A stretch of 64,000 bases of DNA. Origin: Holophagales bacterium. Its GTDB lineage: Bacteria; Acidobacteriota; Thermoanaerobaculia; UBA5066. The notes below the pieces were generated by a model. It worked only from the letters and a program-made list of their open reading frames with translations. It had not been told where the DNA came from and made no database searches. Every line of letters begins with the position of its first letter. Position 1 is the first letter of the stretch. This document shows, in pieces, positions 26,201 through 35,514 of this stretch. Where the stretch lies: contig JADJVF010000005.1 in NCBI GenBank assembly GCA_016716705.1, forward strand, positions 62,001 through 126,000, read 5' to 3'. Both the position numbers and the translations under genes were made by a program.

Positions 26201-28285
26201 TCAGCGAAGAAGCCAGGGGGAGGAGAGGAGGATCTGGACGCCGTGGAGGGCGTAGGCCCGCACCTTCGCTGCGGCCGACGGCCCCTGCTTCCCGCCGAGG
26301 CGGCGGGCGTTGTTCCAGGGGTTTGCGTCGAGGACGATCTTCCGCTCCGGGTCGACCTCGGCCTTCGCGAGGCGGGAGCCGTAGGTCGTCCGGAGCCTGA
26401 GCCAGGGCCCCGCCCCGTTCCACGTCGTCTTCCACGTCACGCCGTTCTCGAAGGTGAGGGTGACGCCGACCGGGAGGCGGATCGTTCCCGTTCGGCTGAC
26501 GAGGGCGGTCGAGGCGTACTGCGTCTTCGCCTTCGTCTCCTTCTTCCCTTCCTTCGACTTCCCGCCGGACCCCTTCTTCGGCACGTCGAAGCGCTTTCCC
26601 TTGTCGTCGTAACCGGCGAAGTCCCGGGCTTCGGTGCTGGAGAGGCGGGTGACGGCGTAGTCGGTCGTCCCGTGCCCGTACCAGCTCTCCCGGAAAAGGG
26701 GCTCGAGCTTCCCTCCGGCGGCGGGCCGAAAGGCGTCGAGGAAGTCTTCCGTCGCGGGGTGGTCGAAGCGCCAGCGCTCGGCCCAGGCCCGGAACGCCCG
26801 CCAGAACGTCTCTTCGCCGAGCGCCCGCCGGACCTGGTCGATCGACGTCGCGGCCCGGGCGTAGGAGTTGCGCCCGTAGGCGCCGGGAGCGAACGACCAG
26901 GACGGGGTGACGAGGCGGTCGACCTCGCGAGCCTGGATCGTCTGGAGGCGGCCGAGATCGAAGCTCCCGAACCTCACGCCAAGCGGGAAGCGGGCGATCC
27001 CGCCGTAGCGCCGGTCCAGCATCTCGTACTCGGTGAACGAGTTGATCCCCTCGTCGATCCAGCTCTCCTCGAACTCGTTCGAGGCGACGAGGCCGTACCA
27101 CCAGCCGTGGCCGAACTCGTGGACGACGATCATCTCGGGCTCCCGGAGGCCGTTCAGGGGCCAGGCTCCGAAGGCGCGCATCGTCCCGGCCGTGAAAATC
27201 GTCTGGTACTCCATCCCCATCGCCCCGGACCCGTCCTCCGGGGGGTCGACGCAGCTGGACTGCGCGTAGGGATAGGGGAAGGCGTAGAGCCCGAACCAGA
27301 CGAGGGCCCACTTCTGGGCGTCGGCGTACCGCGTCCACTGCCCGAGGTGGTCGGGCTGCATGTAGTAGCGCAGCTTCACGGGCCGGAAGCCGGCCCTGAG
27401 GTCGGCTTCGGACCGGCCCAGGAGCCTGGCCGCCCGGGCCAGCTCGTCGGCCGGTACGTCCTTCGCCGGGTCGAAGAGGTCCTCCTTCACGACGAAGCGG
27501 GGGTCCGCGGACCAGGCGAAGTCGTGGATGGAAGCCTGCTCGTAGACGAGCGTCTTCCGGCCCCCTTCGCGGGTCTCCTTCACGAGCGCCCCCGCCGAGG
27601 CGACGACGTAGCGCTCCGGGACGGTGAGGGCGACCCGGTAGTCGCCCCAGTCGGCGTAGAACTCGGAGTTCGCGTGGTACTGGTGGGCGTTCCAGCCGGG
27701 CTGGGCACGGCGCCGACGGCCCCGGGGCTCGAAGACGGCGACCTTCGGATACCACTGGCCGATCATGTAGAAGTCCCGGACGTACCCGGCGCGGGCGAAG
27801 ACCTTTGGGATTCGGGACGTCCAGGCGATCTCGAGGGTCACCGTCTCCCCGGCGGCGACGGGGGAGCCGAGGGGGACGGAGAGTACCGTCCGGTCGTCGG
27901 GGTTGCCGTCGTCGGGAGACTCGAATCGGGCCGACCGGAGGAGATCGACGCCGCCGAGGGTCATCGAGGTCAGGTCGATTGAGCCGAAGCCCTCCTCCTC
28001 GTCGGCCTGGTCGTCGCGGAGCCGGCCTCCGGACTCCCTGAAGAATGTCGAGCGGTTGTTCCGGAAGGCGTTCCAGTAGAGGTGGAGCCTGAGCTCGGCC
28101 ACCGGAACGTCGGAGGGGTTCGTCCACCGGAGCGTCTCGTGCCCTTTCAGCTCGCGGCGGGCGTCGTCGAGCGTGGCGCGGATGTCGTAGTCGACGATCT
28201 TCCTGGGCGCCGGGAGGGCCCGGGCAGGGAGGACGGGCAGGAAGAACCCGAGTGCCGCGGCCGCGGCGAGGACCCTCGAAGACAT
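26201..28285 (-). CDS. M1-family zinc metallopeptidase, secreted
   Basis: A 694-residue gluzincin. A signal peptide (to about residue 23) leads into an N-terminal beta-sandwich, then the catalytic domain with HEFGHGWWYGLVASNEFEESW: two zinc histidines and the downstream glutamate 18 residues later. VDPPEDGSGAMGMEYQT supplies the exopeptidase GXMEN-like region (GMEYQ). The Lys/Gly-rich GSGGKSKEGKKETKAK insert near residue 575 is unusual and may be a linker. ATG 28285 has GGAGGGAG at the right distance. Likely a periplasmic aminopeptidase, consistent with peptide use. The membrane-protein gene follows in the same operon. Confidence 0.9.
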   Translation of the reverse strand: MSSRVLAAAAALGFFLPVLPARALPAPRKIVDYDIRATLDDARRELKGHETLRWTNPSDVPVAELRLHLYWNAFRNNRSTFFRESGGRLRDDQADEEEGFGSIDLTSMTLGGVDLLRSARFESPDDGNPDDRTVLSVPLGSPVAAGETVTLEIAWTSRIPKVFARAGYVRDFYMIGQWYPKVAVFEPRGRRRRAQPGWNAHQYHANSEFYADWGDYRVALTVPERYVVASAGALVKETREGGRKTLVYEQASIHDFAWSADPRFVVKEDLFDPAKDVPADELARAARLLGRSEADLRAGFRPVKLRYYMQPDHLGQWTRYADAQKWALVWFGLYAFPYPYAQSSCVDPPEDGSGAMGMEYQTIFTAGTMRAFGAWPLNGLREPEMIVVHEFGHGWWYGLVASNEFEESWIDEGINSFTEYEMLDRRYGGIARFPLGVRFGSFDLGRLQTIQAREVDRLVTPSWSFAPGAYGRNSYARAATSIDQVRRALGEETFWRAFRAWAERWRFDHPATEDFLDAFRPAAGGKLEPLFRESWYGHGTTDYAVTRLSSTEARDFAGYDDKGKRFDVPKKGSGGKSKEGKKETKAKTQYASTALVSRTGTIRLPVGVTLTFENGVTWKTTWNGAGPWLRLRTTYGSRLAKAEVDPERKIVLDANPWNNARRLGGKQGPSAAAKVRAYALHGVQILLSSPWLLR

Positions 28286-28474
28286 CGCATCTCCCTCCAG
28301 ACGACGAGGATAAGGCCGCAGGACGGTGACAGACGGAGGCCGTGGTGCGGCGGGACGGGGAATCCGGACCGGACGGGGCCTCGGTTCGAGGAACGGGGCA
28401 TGCCGGGTGGTAATATGGAGGATGTTTGCGAGTCGCCCGGCACCCCGGGTGGGCGGCGACGCTGGCGGAGGAGT

Positions 28475-29713
28475 ATGAGGATTTCGGCGCTCAAGCCCGC
28501 AGTCGCAGCCCCAGCGCGGGCGCGGGTCTCGATCTTCGACAAGTGCCGGAAGTACACGGTCCCGGACGAGATCAAGGCGGCCGGGGTCTGGAACTATTTC
28601 CGGATGCTCGAATCGGGGCAGGACCCGGTCGTGCGCATCGGCGGGCGGGAGCTCGTCATGCTGGGCTCGAACAACTACCTGGGGCTGACGTCCCATCCCA
28701 AGGTCAAGGAGCGGGCGATCGCGGCCGTGAAGAAGTACGGAGCCGGCTGTGCCGGAAGCCGGCTCCTCAACGGCACGCTGGACATTCACGTCGAGCTGGA
28801 AGAGCGGCTGGCGGCGTTCATGAGGAAGCCCGCCTGCATCACGTTTTCCACCGGGTTCCTCTCGAACCTGGGCGTCCTCGGGACCCTCCCGACGAAGGGC
28901 GACGCGATCTACCTCGATCGTCAGGACCACGCCTGCATCTACGACGGCGCCCGGCTTGCCGTCGGGGCAGAGGTGAGGAAGTTCAAGCACAACGACCCGG
29001 ACGACCTCGTCCGGATGCTGAACAGCCACCAGGACAAGGCGGGCCGGATTCTGGCCGTCGACGGCGTCTTCTCCATGGAGGGCGACATCGCCCCCCTTCC
29101 GGCCTACGCCGACATCTGCGCCGAGTGGGGCATGGCGCTCATGGTCGACGACGCCCACGGTATCGGCGTCCTGGGCAGGACGGGCCGTGGAACGGCCGAG
29201 CACTTCGGCCTCGAGGACCGGACCGACATCATCATGGGGACCTTCTCGAAGTCCCTGGCGGCCATCGGCGGCTTCATCGTCGCGGACGCCGAGATCATCA
29301 AGTACATCCAGCACAAGGCGAGAGCGCTGGTCTTCACTGCAGCGCCCCCCCCGGCGTCGATCGGGGCCGTCCTGGCCGCCGTCGAGATCATCGAGGCGGA
29401 GCCCGAGCGCCGGCAGCAGCTCTGGGACAACACCCGGTTCATGATGACGAGCCTCCGGGCCATCGGGTTCGACTGCGGCGAGTCCGAGACGCCGGTCATC
29501 CCCGTCGTCGTCGGGGAGGACTACCTCGCCTTCAAGATGGCCAAGCGCCTCGACGAAGAGGGGGTCTTCGTGAACCCGGTCGTCAGCCCCGCCTGCCCGC
29601 CGGGCCGGGCCCTGATCCGGACGTCCTACATGGCGACGCACCGCCGGGAGCACCTCACCCGTGCGCTCGAGGCGTTCCAGAAGGTCGGCCGCGAGCTGGG
29701 GCTCGTCAGCTAG
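28475..29713 (+). CDS. spt: serine palmitoyltransferase-like alpha-oxoamine synthase
   Basis: A 412-residue PLP enzyme. Near-diagnostic motifs for bacterial serine palmitoyltransferase are GSNNYLGLTSHPKVKE, KKYGAGCAGSRLLNGT, DRQDHACIYDGARL, VDDAHGIGVLGRTGRG and the lysine segment IMGTFSKSLAAIGGF. The C-terminal VFVNPVVSPACPPG and RTSYMATH are also SPT-like. KBL and BioF are paralogues, but this combination and the length favour SPT, which condenses serine with an acyl-CoA in the first step of sphingolipid synthesis. ATG 28475 follows GGAGGAG. An upstream in-frame ATG (28414) overlaps a TAATAT box. The GNAT gene follows about 100 nt downstream. Confidence 0.88.
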   Translation: MRISALKPAVAAPARARVSIFDKCRKYTVPDEIKAAGVWNYFRMLESGQDPVVRIGGRELVMLGSNNYLGLTSHPKVKERAIAAVKKYGAGCAGSRLLNGTLDIHVELEERLAAFMRKPACITFSTGFLSNLGVLGTLPTKGDAIYLDRQDHACIYDGARLAVGAEVRKFKHNDPDDLVRMLNSHQDKAGRILAVDGVFSMEGDIAPLPAYADICAEWGMALMVDDAHGIGVLGRTGRGTAEHFGLEDRTDIIMGTFSKSLAAIGGFIVADAEIIKYIQHKARALVFTAAPPPASIGAVLAAVEIIEAEPERRQQLWDNTRFMMTSLRAIGFDCGESETPVIPVVVGEDYLAFKMAKRLDEEGVFVNPVVSPACPPGRALIRTSYMATHRREHLTRALEAFQKVGRELGLVS

Positions 29714-29812
29714 GAGACGGGGCGTCCACCCGGCGGAGTCGTCCATGCGCTCCGCGCACCACGAGCCGGGAAAGCCGCAGGACGCGACTTTCCCCTGAGG
29801 AGGTCGAGGTCG

Positions 29813-30960
29813 ATGCCTGAAGGGCTGTCCGTCTCCGAGGTGTCTTCCCCGAGGGACCTGAAGGGGTTCGTCGAGCTCCCGTACCGGCTCTACGCGGCCG
29901 ATCCGGACTTCGTCCCACCGCTGAGAAGCGACGTCCGCTGGATGCTCGACCAGGCGAAGAACCCCTTCTGGATGCACGCGAGGCGGACGCTTCTCCTTGC
30001 ACGCAGGGGTGATCGCGTCGTCGGGCGGATCGCCGCGATCGCCGACGACGAACACAACAGGGTCCACGCCGACAGGACCGCCTTCTTCGGCTTCTTCGAG
30101 TGCGAGAACGACCCGGAGGCCGCCCGGCCCTCTTCGCCGCCGCGGAGGCCGCCGCGGCGAAGCTCCTCCCGGGGTGCGACAAGCTCCGGGGCCCGGTCAA
30201 CCCCTCGATGAACGACGAGGTCGGGTTCCTGCTCGCCGCCGAAAGCGAGCCGGGCCCGCCCGTCCTGATGATGACGTACAACCCCGCGTACTACCTCGAC
30301 CTGGCGTCGGCCGCGGGCTTCGCCAAGGAGAAGGACCTCGTCGCCCTCCTGGCGCCGGTCGACGACCGCTCGTTCGCGCGGCTCGGGCGGATCACCGAAG
30401 CGGTCCGGCGCCGCAACCCCGAGCTGACCTTCCGGACGATCCGGATGGACGAGTTCCCGAAGGAGCTCGAGAAGGTCAAGGTCGTCTACAACGGAGCCTG
30501 GGAGAACAACTGGGGTTTCGTGCCGATGACGTCGGAAGAGCTCGACGCGATGGCGAAGAAGCTCAAGGACCTGATCTACCCGCCGATCGTCTGGTTCGCC
30601 GAGGCCGGCGACAAGCCCGTCGCCTTCATGCTCGGGATGCCCGACTTCAACCAGGTGCTGATCAAGATGGGAGGCCGGCTCTTCCCGTTCGGCTGGCTGA
30701 AGTTTCTCCTCGGGAAGAGGAAGGTGGACCGGATCCGGCTCCTCGCGTTCGGAGTCCTGCCGGAGTACCGCCGGAAGGGGCTCGACGCGGTCTGCTACTT
30801 CGAGGGTTACAAGCGGGCCATCGCCGGAGGCTTCAAGACCGTCGAGTTCTCCTGGATCCTCGAGGACAACCTCGACCTCCTGAAGCCGATCGAGGTCTTC
30901 GAGGGCCGTCTCTACCGCCGGTACAGGCTCGTGTCCAGGACGGTGCCGTCGGGCTCCTGA
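29813..30960 (+). CDS. GNAT-type acyltransferase, ceramide-synthase candidate, frameshifted
   Basis: About 382 residues once one missing base near 30125-30130 is restored (GAGGCCGCCCGGCCCTC); the two frames then read ...EAAR|ALFAAAE. ATG 29813 has AGGAGG upstream. The protein shows the GNAT signature late in the sequence (AFGVLPEYRRKGLDAV, V-x-x-x-R-x-x-G) and early motifs FFGFFECENDP, GPVNPSMNDEVG and MMTYNPAYY. In Caulobacter a GNAT-like protein encoded near spt acts as a bacterial ceramide synthase, so an N-acyltransferase role toward the SPT product is plausible by position. The 3' end overlaps the convergent PAP2 gene by 49 nt. The biochemical role is inferred. Confidence 0.72.
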
Positions 30961-31835
30961 GGGAAACGCCGGGCGAGCGCCCGCGCCGCGCCGCCCACCA
31001 CGACCGCGAGGACGGCTCCCGCCAGGACGTCCACCACGTAGTGGTAGCGCCCCGCGACCGTCGCCAGGAAGAGGCCGACGGCGAACGGGAGGAAGCCGAG
31101 GAAGGTCTTCCGTGACCGGCGGGCCGCTTCGACGAGGACCGCGACCGTCACCATCGTGTGTCCCGAAGGGAAGCAGTTGTGGCGGCTCGTCTCGAGGCGG
31201 TCGAGCGTTCCGTCGATCGCCCGGGCCACCGTCCCGCGGGGGAGGGGTCCGGCGTGCGGGACCGTGAATCGTGGCCCGATCGCGGGGGCGAGGAAGTAGC
31301 CCGCGTAGCTGACGTAGAAGACGAGGAGCATCCCGAAGACGTAGGCCGGGAACTTCGCCGGGCGCGCCGGTTCGCGCAGGTCGTCCTTCCAGAGGAGCGC
31401 GCCGAGGACGATGGGGTGGAAGTAGTAGAGGGCGTAGCAGACGGTCAGGACCTCGAGGAGCGGGGTGCTCATGAAGGGCTCGAGCAGCCGTGTCGGGTCG
31501 GCGCCCAGGAAGAGGAGCCTGTCGGCGGCCACGAGAAGCGGGTCGCTGTCGACGGAGCTCGTGCCGAGGATGAAGGGACCGAGATTGTCGAAGACGAGGA
31601 GGAGCGGGAGGATCGGGCCGAAGTCGGCGACGCTCGCCAGGAGCGAGCCGCGGGAGGGCTTTCGGGCGCGCACCGCCGCGAAGGCGAACGGCAGGAGGAA
31701 CGCGACCGCCACCTGCGCCGTTGCGCCGGGCGCCCTCGCGGGGACGCCCGCTGCGACGCCCACGCAAAGCAGGAGGCCCGCGGCCCCGCTGGTCAGAAGG
31801 TCGGCGAGGGCGAAGCGCACGCCGCGTTGTAGCAC
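30912..31835 (-). CDS. PAP2-superfamily membrane phosphatase or phosphotransferase
   Basis: A 307-residue protein with about six to seven membrane helices. The PAP2_3 active-site elements are RHNCFPSGHTMVTV and GRYHYVVDVLAG, holding the two catalytic histidines and flanking arginine. Family members dephosphorylate lipid phosphates or transfer polar head groups (inositol phosphorylceramide synthase-like). It sits against the spt and GNAT genes, convergent with a 49-nt overlap, so a head-group step of a sphingolipid is possible. GTG 31835 is the likely start. It is 20 nt from the divergent nfeD ATG and lies 7 nt after a TTATAG box, suggesting a leaderless transcript. A GTG at 31820 is an alternative. 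Confidence 0.8.
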   Translation of the reverse strand: MLQRGVRFALADLLTSGAAGLLLCVGVAAGVPARAPGATAQVAVAFLLPFAFAAVRARKPSRGSLLASVADFGPILPLLLVFDNLGPFILGTSSVDSDPLLVAADRLLFLGADPTRLLEPFMSTPLLEVLTVCYALYYFHPIVLGALLWKDDLREPARPAKFPAYVFGMLLVFYVSYAGYFLAPAIGPRFTVPHAGPLPRGTVARAIDGTLDRLETSRHNCFPSGHTMVTVAVLVEAARRSRKTFLGFLPFAVGLFLATVAGRYHYVVDVLAGAVLAVVVGGAARALARRFPQEPDGTVLDTSLYRR

Positions 31836-31842
31836 GCGGAAC

Positions 31843-31849
31843 CTATAAT
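31843..31849. promoter_or_regulatory. shared -10 element of divergent nfeD and PAP2 genes
   Basis: TATAAT (31844-31849) is 6 nt before the nfeD ATG at 31856. Read on the other strand the same bases give TTATAG, 7 nt before the PAP2 GTG at 31835. The whole intergenic space is 20 nt. No ribosome binding site fits either way. No convincing -35 was found. Confidence 0.55.
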
Positions 31850-31855
31850 CAACCG

Positions 31856-33148
31856 ATGCACGCGATCGCGATGGCTGGTCTGCTCCTTCTGCTCGCTCCG
31901 GCAGCCCTGGGAGCGGGGACGGAGGCCGTCGTCGTCGACCTCGACACCGACATCAACCCGGTCACCGCCGAGTTCGTCAAGAGGGTCGTCGAGGAGGCCG
32001 TGGCCGGAGGGGCGCCCGCCGTCGTTCTCCGGATCAACACTCCCGGGGGACGGCTCGACTCGACCCGGGAGATCACGAAGACGATTCTCGCTTCCGAGGT
32101 CCCGGTCGTCGGCTTCGTTCACCCGCCCGGCTCCCAGGCGGCGTCCGCCGGCTTCATCATCCTCATGGCCTGCGACGTCGCGGCGATGGCCCCGGGGACG
32201 AACACGGGCGCGGCCTCGCCCGTCGGGAGCGGAGGAGAGGAGCTGCCGAAGACGATCGGCAAGAAGGTGAGCGAGGACGCCGCGGCCCTCGTCCGGTCGC
32301 TCGCCGTCCCCCGCGGCCGTCCGGTCGAAGACGCCGTCAAGACGATCAGCGAGGCCCTCTCCTACTCCGAGAGCGAGGCGAAGGAGAAGAAGCTCGTCGA
32401 GATCGTCGCCCGGGACCTCCCCGACCTCTTCCGGCAGCTCGACGGACGGCCGGTCAAGAGGGTCGGCAGGCCCGACGTCACTCTGAAGAGCGCCACGTTC
32501 ACGTTCCGCACGGAGAGAAAGACCGGCCTCGAGAAGGCCCTCGGGGTCATCGCGAGTCCGATGGTGGCGGGCATCCTCTTCCTCATCGGAGTCGTGGGTC
32601 TCTACTCCGAGTTCCAGAGCCCCGGGGCGATCCTGCCGGGGGTCCTGGGGAGCATCTGCCTCCTCCTCGCGTTCTTCGCGATGTCGGTCCTCCCGACGAA
32701 CTGGGTGGGCATCGGCCTCATCCTCCTCGGGGTCCTCTTCTTCTTCCTCGAGGTGAAGTTCACGATGCACGGCATCCTCGCGATCTCGGGCGGCGTCTCG
32801 ATCATTCTCGGGGCCGTCCTCCTCTTCCACCGCGACGAGTTCGCTCCCCGCGCCGAGCTCTGGTTCATCGTGGGGGGAGCGGCCGTGACGACCGTCATCC
32901 TCGCGGGCCTTTCACTGATGGCCCTCTCCGTCCAGCGCCTTCCCGGCCGGACCGGCGTCGCCGTCCTCGCCGGCCAGGTCGTGCCGGTTCGCGTCGGCGC
33001 CTCGGGCGCCGTCAAGGTCTTCGCCGATGGGGCGCTCTGGGAGGCCCGGAGCGCCGTACCCCTCAACGACGGGCAGCTGGTCGAGATCACGGGCGTCGAC
33101 GGGCTGGCCGTCCTCGTCAAGCCCTCCGTACGGAGCGAAAAGGCATGA
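31856..33148 (+). CDS. nfeD: NfeD-family membrane serine protease (ClpP-like)
   Basis: A 430-residue protein. A signal peptide (to about residue 20) is followed by a ClpP-like domain: VVLRINTPGGRLDSTREI, the serine region SQAASAGFIILMACD, and TIGKKVSEDAA with the partner lysine. Four to five membrane helices (about 230-365) precede a C-terminal NfeD/OB-fold (ALWEARSAVPLNDGQLVEI). It is the long NfeD1b-type protein that cuts stomatin-like proteins, and the next gene is indeed a slipin (ATGA overlap at 33145). TATAAT lies 6 nt before ATG 31856, so the mRNA is probably leaderless. Confidence 0.93.
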   Translation: MHAIAMAGLLLLLAPAALGAGTEAVVVDLDTDINPVTAEFVKRVVEEAVAGGAPAVVLRINTPGGRLDSTREITKTILASEVPVVGFVHPPGSQAASAGFIILMACDVAAMAPGTNTGAASPVGSGGEELPKTIGKKVSEDAAALVRSLAVPRGRPVEDAVKTISEALSYSESEAKEKKLVEIVARDLPDLFRQLDGRPVKRVGRPDVTLKSATFTFRTERKTGLEKALGVIASPMVAGILFLIGVVGLYSEFQSPGAILPGVLGSICLLLAFFAMSVLPTNWVGIGLILLGVLFFFLEVKFTMHGILAISGGVSIILGAVLLFHRDEFAPRAELWFIVGGAAVTTVILAGLSLMALSVQRLPGRTGVAVLAGQVVPVRVGASGAVKVFADGALWEARSAVPLNDGQLVEITGVDGLAVLVKPSVRSEKA

Positions 33149-33939
33149 ACATGCTTCCGAACCCCATCTTCATCGCGGGAATCTTCGTCGTCATCTTCTT
33201 CCTCTCGAAGTGGGTGAACATCCTCAACGAGTACGAGCGGGCGGTCACGTTCTGGCTCGGCCGGCTCGGGCCCGCGCCGAAGGGGCCGGGGCTGACGCTC
33301 ATCTTCTGGCCCTTCGAGACGATGGTCCGCGTCGACCTCCGGACGATCACGCTCGACGTCCCGCCGCAGGACGTCATCACGCGGGACAACGTCTCGGTGA
33401 AGGTGAACGCGGTCGTCTACTTCCACGTGATGGACCCGGCGAAGGCGATCGTGAAGGTCGCGAACTACATGTACGCCACGTCGCAGCTCGCCCAGACCAC
33501 GCTCCGCTCCGTCCTCGGCCAGGCCATGCTCGACGGCCTCCTCTCCGAGCGCGAGAAGCTGAACGAGAGCCTCCAGGAGATCCTCGACAAGCACACCGAC
33601 CCGTGGGGGATCAAGGTCACGATGGTCGAGGTGAAGGCGGTCGACCTGCCGATCGAGATGCAGCGGGCCATGGCGAAGCAGGCCGAGGCCGAGCGCGAGA
33701 AGCGCGCCAAGATCATCCACGCCTCCGGCGAGTTCGAGGCCTCCAAGCAGCTGGCCGAGGCGGCCCACGTCATCGCCACCGAGCCCGCCTCGATGCAGCT
33801 GCGCTACCTGCAGACCCTGACGGAGATCGCCGCCGAGAAGAACTCGACGATCCTCTTCCCGGTCCCCATCGAGATGCTGGCCCTCCTCGGAATGAAGTTG
33901 CAGAAGGCGGGCAGGGCCGAGGAGATGGGGGAGAAGTGA
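33145..33939 (+). CDS. slipin (SPFH/Band 7 protein)
   Basis: A 264-residue stomatin-like membrane protein. An N-terminal hydrophobic hairpin (IFIAGIFVVIFFLSKWVN) anchors it. The Band 7 domain follows (FWPFETMVRVDLRTITLDVP, TRDNVSVKVNAVVYFHV), then a charged coiled coil (AMAKQAEAEREKRAKII). Slipins form oligomeric membrane scaffolds and are the known partners of NfeD proteases. It overlaps nfeD by ATGA and the SPOR gene by GTGA. Confidence 0.94.
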   Translation: MNMLPNPIFIAGIFVVIFFLSKWVNILNEYERAVTFWLGRLGPAPKGPGLTLIFWPFETMVRVDLRTITLDVPPQDVITRDNVSVKVNAVVYFHVMDPAKAIVKVANYMYATSQLAQTTLRSVLGQAMLDGLLSEREKLNESLQEILDKHTDPWGIKVTMVEVKAVDLPIEMQRAMAKQAEAEREKRAKIIHASGEFEASKQLAEAAHVIATEPASMQLRYLQTLTEIAAEKNSTILFPVPIEMLALLGMKLQKAGRAEEMGEK

Positions 33940-34619
33940 TCGAGGAGAAGGACGGCCCGGTTCACTACCAGGTCTCGGTGACGGGCCGGCAGGCCGCTGC
34001 GTTCTTTCTGGGTCTCCTGGCCGCGCTCGGTCTTTCGTTCTTCTTCGGGATGAAGACGGGAGCCGCGGCCAGGAAGGGACCGGACCCCATCGCGGCTCTC
34101 ACGGCCCAGTCGGACATCTCGGTACCCTCGGTCGATCCGGAGAGCCGGGGCGACAAGGCGACGCCGGAGCCGACGGAAGCGCCGATCGGCTTCGAGGCCG
34201 CGACCCCGGCGCCGACCGCGCCGAAGGCGCCGAAGACGTCGGTCCCTGAAGAGCGCGCCGCCCCCGTCGAGGAGCCGAAGATCGTGGAGCTCGCGCCGGA
34301 GCCGTCGGCCGTGCCGACGCGGAGGACGGCGTCTGCTCCGGGCCCGGAAGTGCAGCCGGCGGCCGCGAAGAAAGGCGACGAGGCCCTCTGGGTCCAGATC
34401 GTCGTCACGTCCGACGCCGAGAAGGCGGACGCACTCGCCAAGAAGCTCAAGTCCGACGGATTCAACCCGGTCGTCTCCCCGGTGACGGGCAAGAAGGGCC
34501 TTTCCTTCCGCGTCCGTGTCGGTCCCTATTCCAGCCGCGCGACGGCAGAGGCCGCCGCGGCGAAGGTGCAGAAGGCGGAGAAGCTCCAGACGAAGCCGAT
34601 CATCGTCCCCGGGAAATGA
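33936..34619 (+). CDS. SPOR-domain single-pass membrane protein
   Basis: 227 residues: a short cytoplasmic start, one membrane helix (AAAFFLGLLAALGLSFFFG, about residues 20-38), a Pro/Ala/Glu-rich linker of ~110 residues, and a C-terminal SPOR domain (LWVQIVVTSDAEKADALAKKL to PYSSRATAEAAAAKV). SPOR domains bind denuded peptidoglycan at division sites. GTG 33936 overlaps the slipin TGA and the last codons overlap the lipA start, so expression is tightly coupled. Its place in an NfeD-slipin-lipoate operon is unusual. Confidence 0.85.
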   Translation: MIEEKDGPVHYQVSVTGRQAAAFFLGLLAALGLSFFFGMKTGAAARKGPDPIAALTAQSDISVPSVDPESRGDKATPEPTEAPIGFEAATPAPTAPKAPKTSVPEERAAPVEEPKIVELAPEPSAVPTRRTASAPGPEVQPAAAKKGDEALWVQIVVTSDAEKADALAKKLKSDGFNPVVSPVTGKKGLSFRVRVGPYSSRATAEAAAAKVQKAEKLQTKPIIVPGK

Positions 34620-35509
34620 GCCGGTCCCTCCCGGTTCGGGGCGAGCCCGCGCTCCCTCCGTGGATCCGCGAGCGGAAGGTGCAGCTCTCGGGCCTCCACG
34701 AGCTGAAGAAACTGATGCGTACGCGCGGCCTCCACACGGTCTGCGAGGAGGCGCGCTGCCCGAACCGGAGCGAGTGCTTCGAGAAGAAGACCGCGACGTT
34801 CCTCGTCTGCGGTGACGTCTGCACCCGGGCCTGCGGCTTCTGTAACGTCACGTCCGGGCGGCCGGGGGCCCTCGATCCGGAGGAGCCGGCGAACGTGGCG
34901 CACGCCGTGGCCGAGATGGGGCTCGAGCACGTGGTCCTCACCTCCGTCGACCGCGACGATCTTCCGGATGGCGGCGCGGCTCACTGGGTCCGCGTCGTCG
35001 AGGCGGTGAAGGCTCTCGAGCCGCGGCGGGCCGTCGAGGTCCTCACGCCCGACTTCCAGGGAGACGAGGCGGCGATCGACCTCGTGGCCGATGCGCGTCC
35101 GGACGTCTTCAACCACAACGTCGAGACGGTCCCGCGCCTCTACCCGACGGTGAGGCCCAAGGCGGTCTTCGCGCGCTCGGTGGAGCTCCTGGCGCGCGTG
35201 AAGGCGCGCCACCCGGAGACGGTGACGAAATCGGGGCTGATGCTCGGCCTCGGCGAGGAGGACGCCGAGGTCCTCGACGTCTTTCGCGCCCTTCGTGCGG
35301 CAGGCGTCGACGTCGTGACGGTGGGGCAGTACCTGCGCCCCGCGGCCTGGAATCTCCCGGTCGTCACCTACGCGACCCCCGAGAGGTTCGAGTCGCTCCG
35401 GGCGGCCGGCGAGGCGCTCGGCTTCTCGTACGTCTTCGCGGGGCCCTTCGTGAGGTCGAGCTACCGGGCGGAGGAAGCGCTCGCCGAGTCGATCCGGCGC
35501 CGGGCCTGA
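34616..35509 (+). CDS. lipA: lipoyl synthase
   Basis: A 297-residue radical-SAM enzyme inserting sulfur at C6 and C8 of octanoyl groups on lipoyl domains. Both clusters are present: the auxiliary-cluster cysteines in CEEARCPNRSEC and the SAM-binding CTRACGFC. The C-terminal RSSY supplies the auxiliary-cluster serine ligand. ATG 34616 overlaps the SPOR stop (ATGA). No lipB is visible in the window. The lnt start lies 5 nt after this gene's stop. Confidence 0.97.
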   Translation: MSRSLPVRGEPALPPWIRERKVQLSGLHELKKLMRTRGLHTVCEEARCPNRSECFEKKTATFLVCGDVCTRACGFCNVTSGRPGALDPEEPANVAHAVAEMGLEHVVLTSVDRDDLPDGGAAHWVRVVEAVKALEPRRAVEVLTPDFQGDEAAIDLVADARPDVFNHNVETVPRLYPTVRPKAVFARSVELLARVKARHPETVTKSGLMLGLGEEDAEVLDVFRALRAAGVDVVTVGQYLRPAAWNLPVVTYATPERFESLRAAGEALGFSYVFAGPFVRSSYRAEEALAESIRRRA

Positions 35510-35514
35510 CCCCG

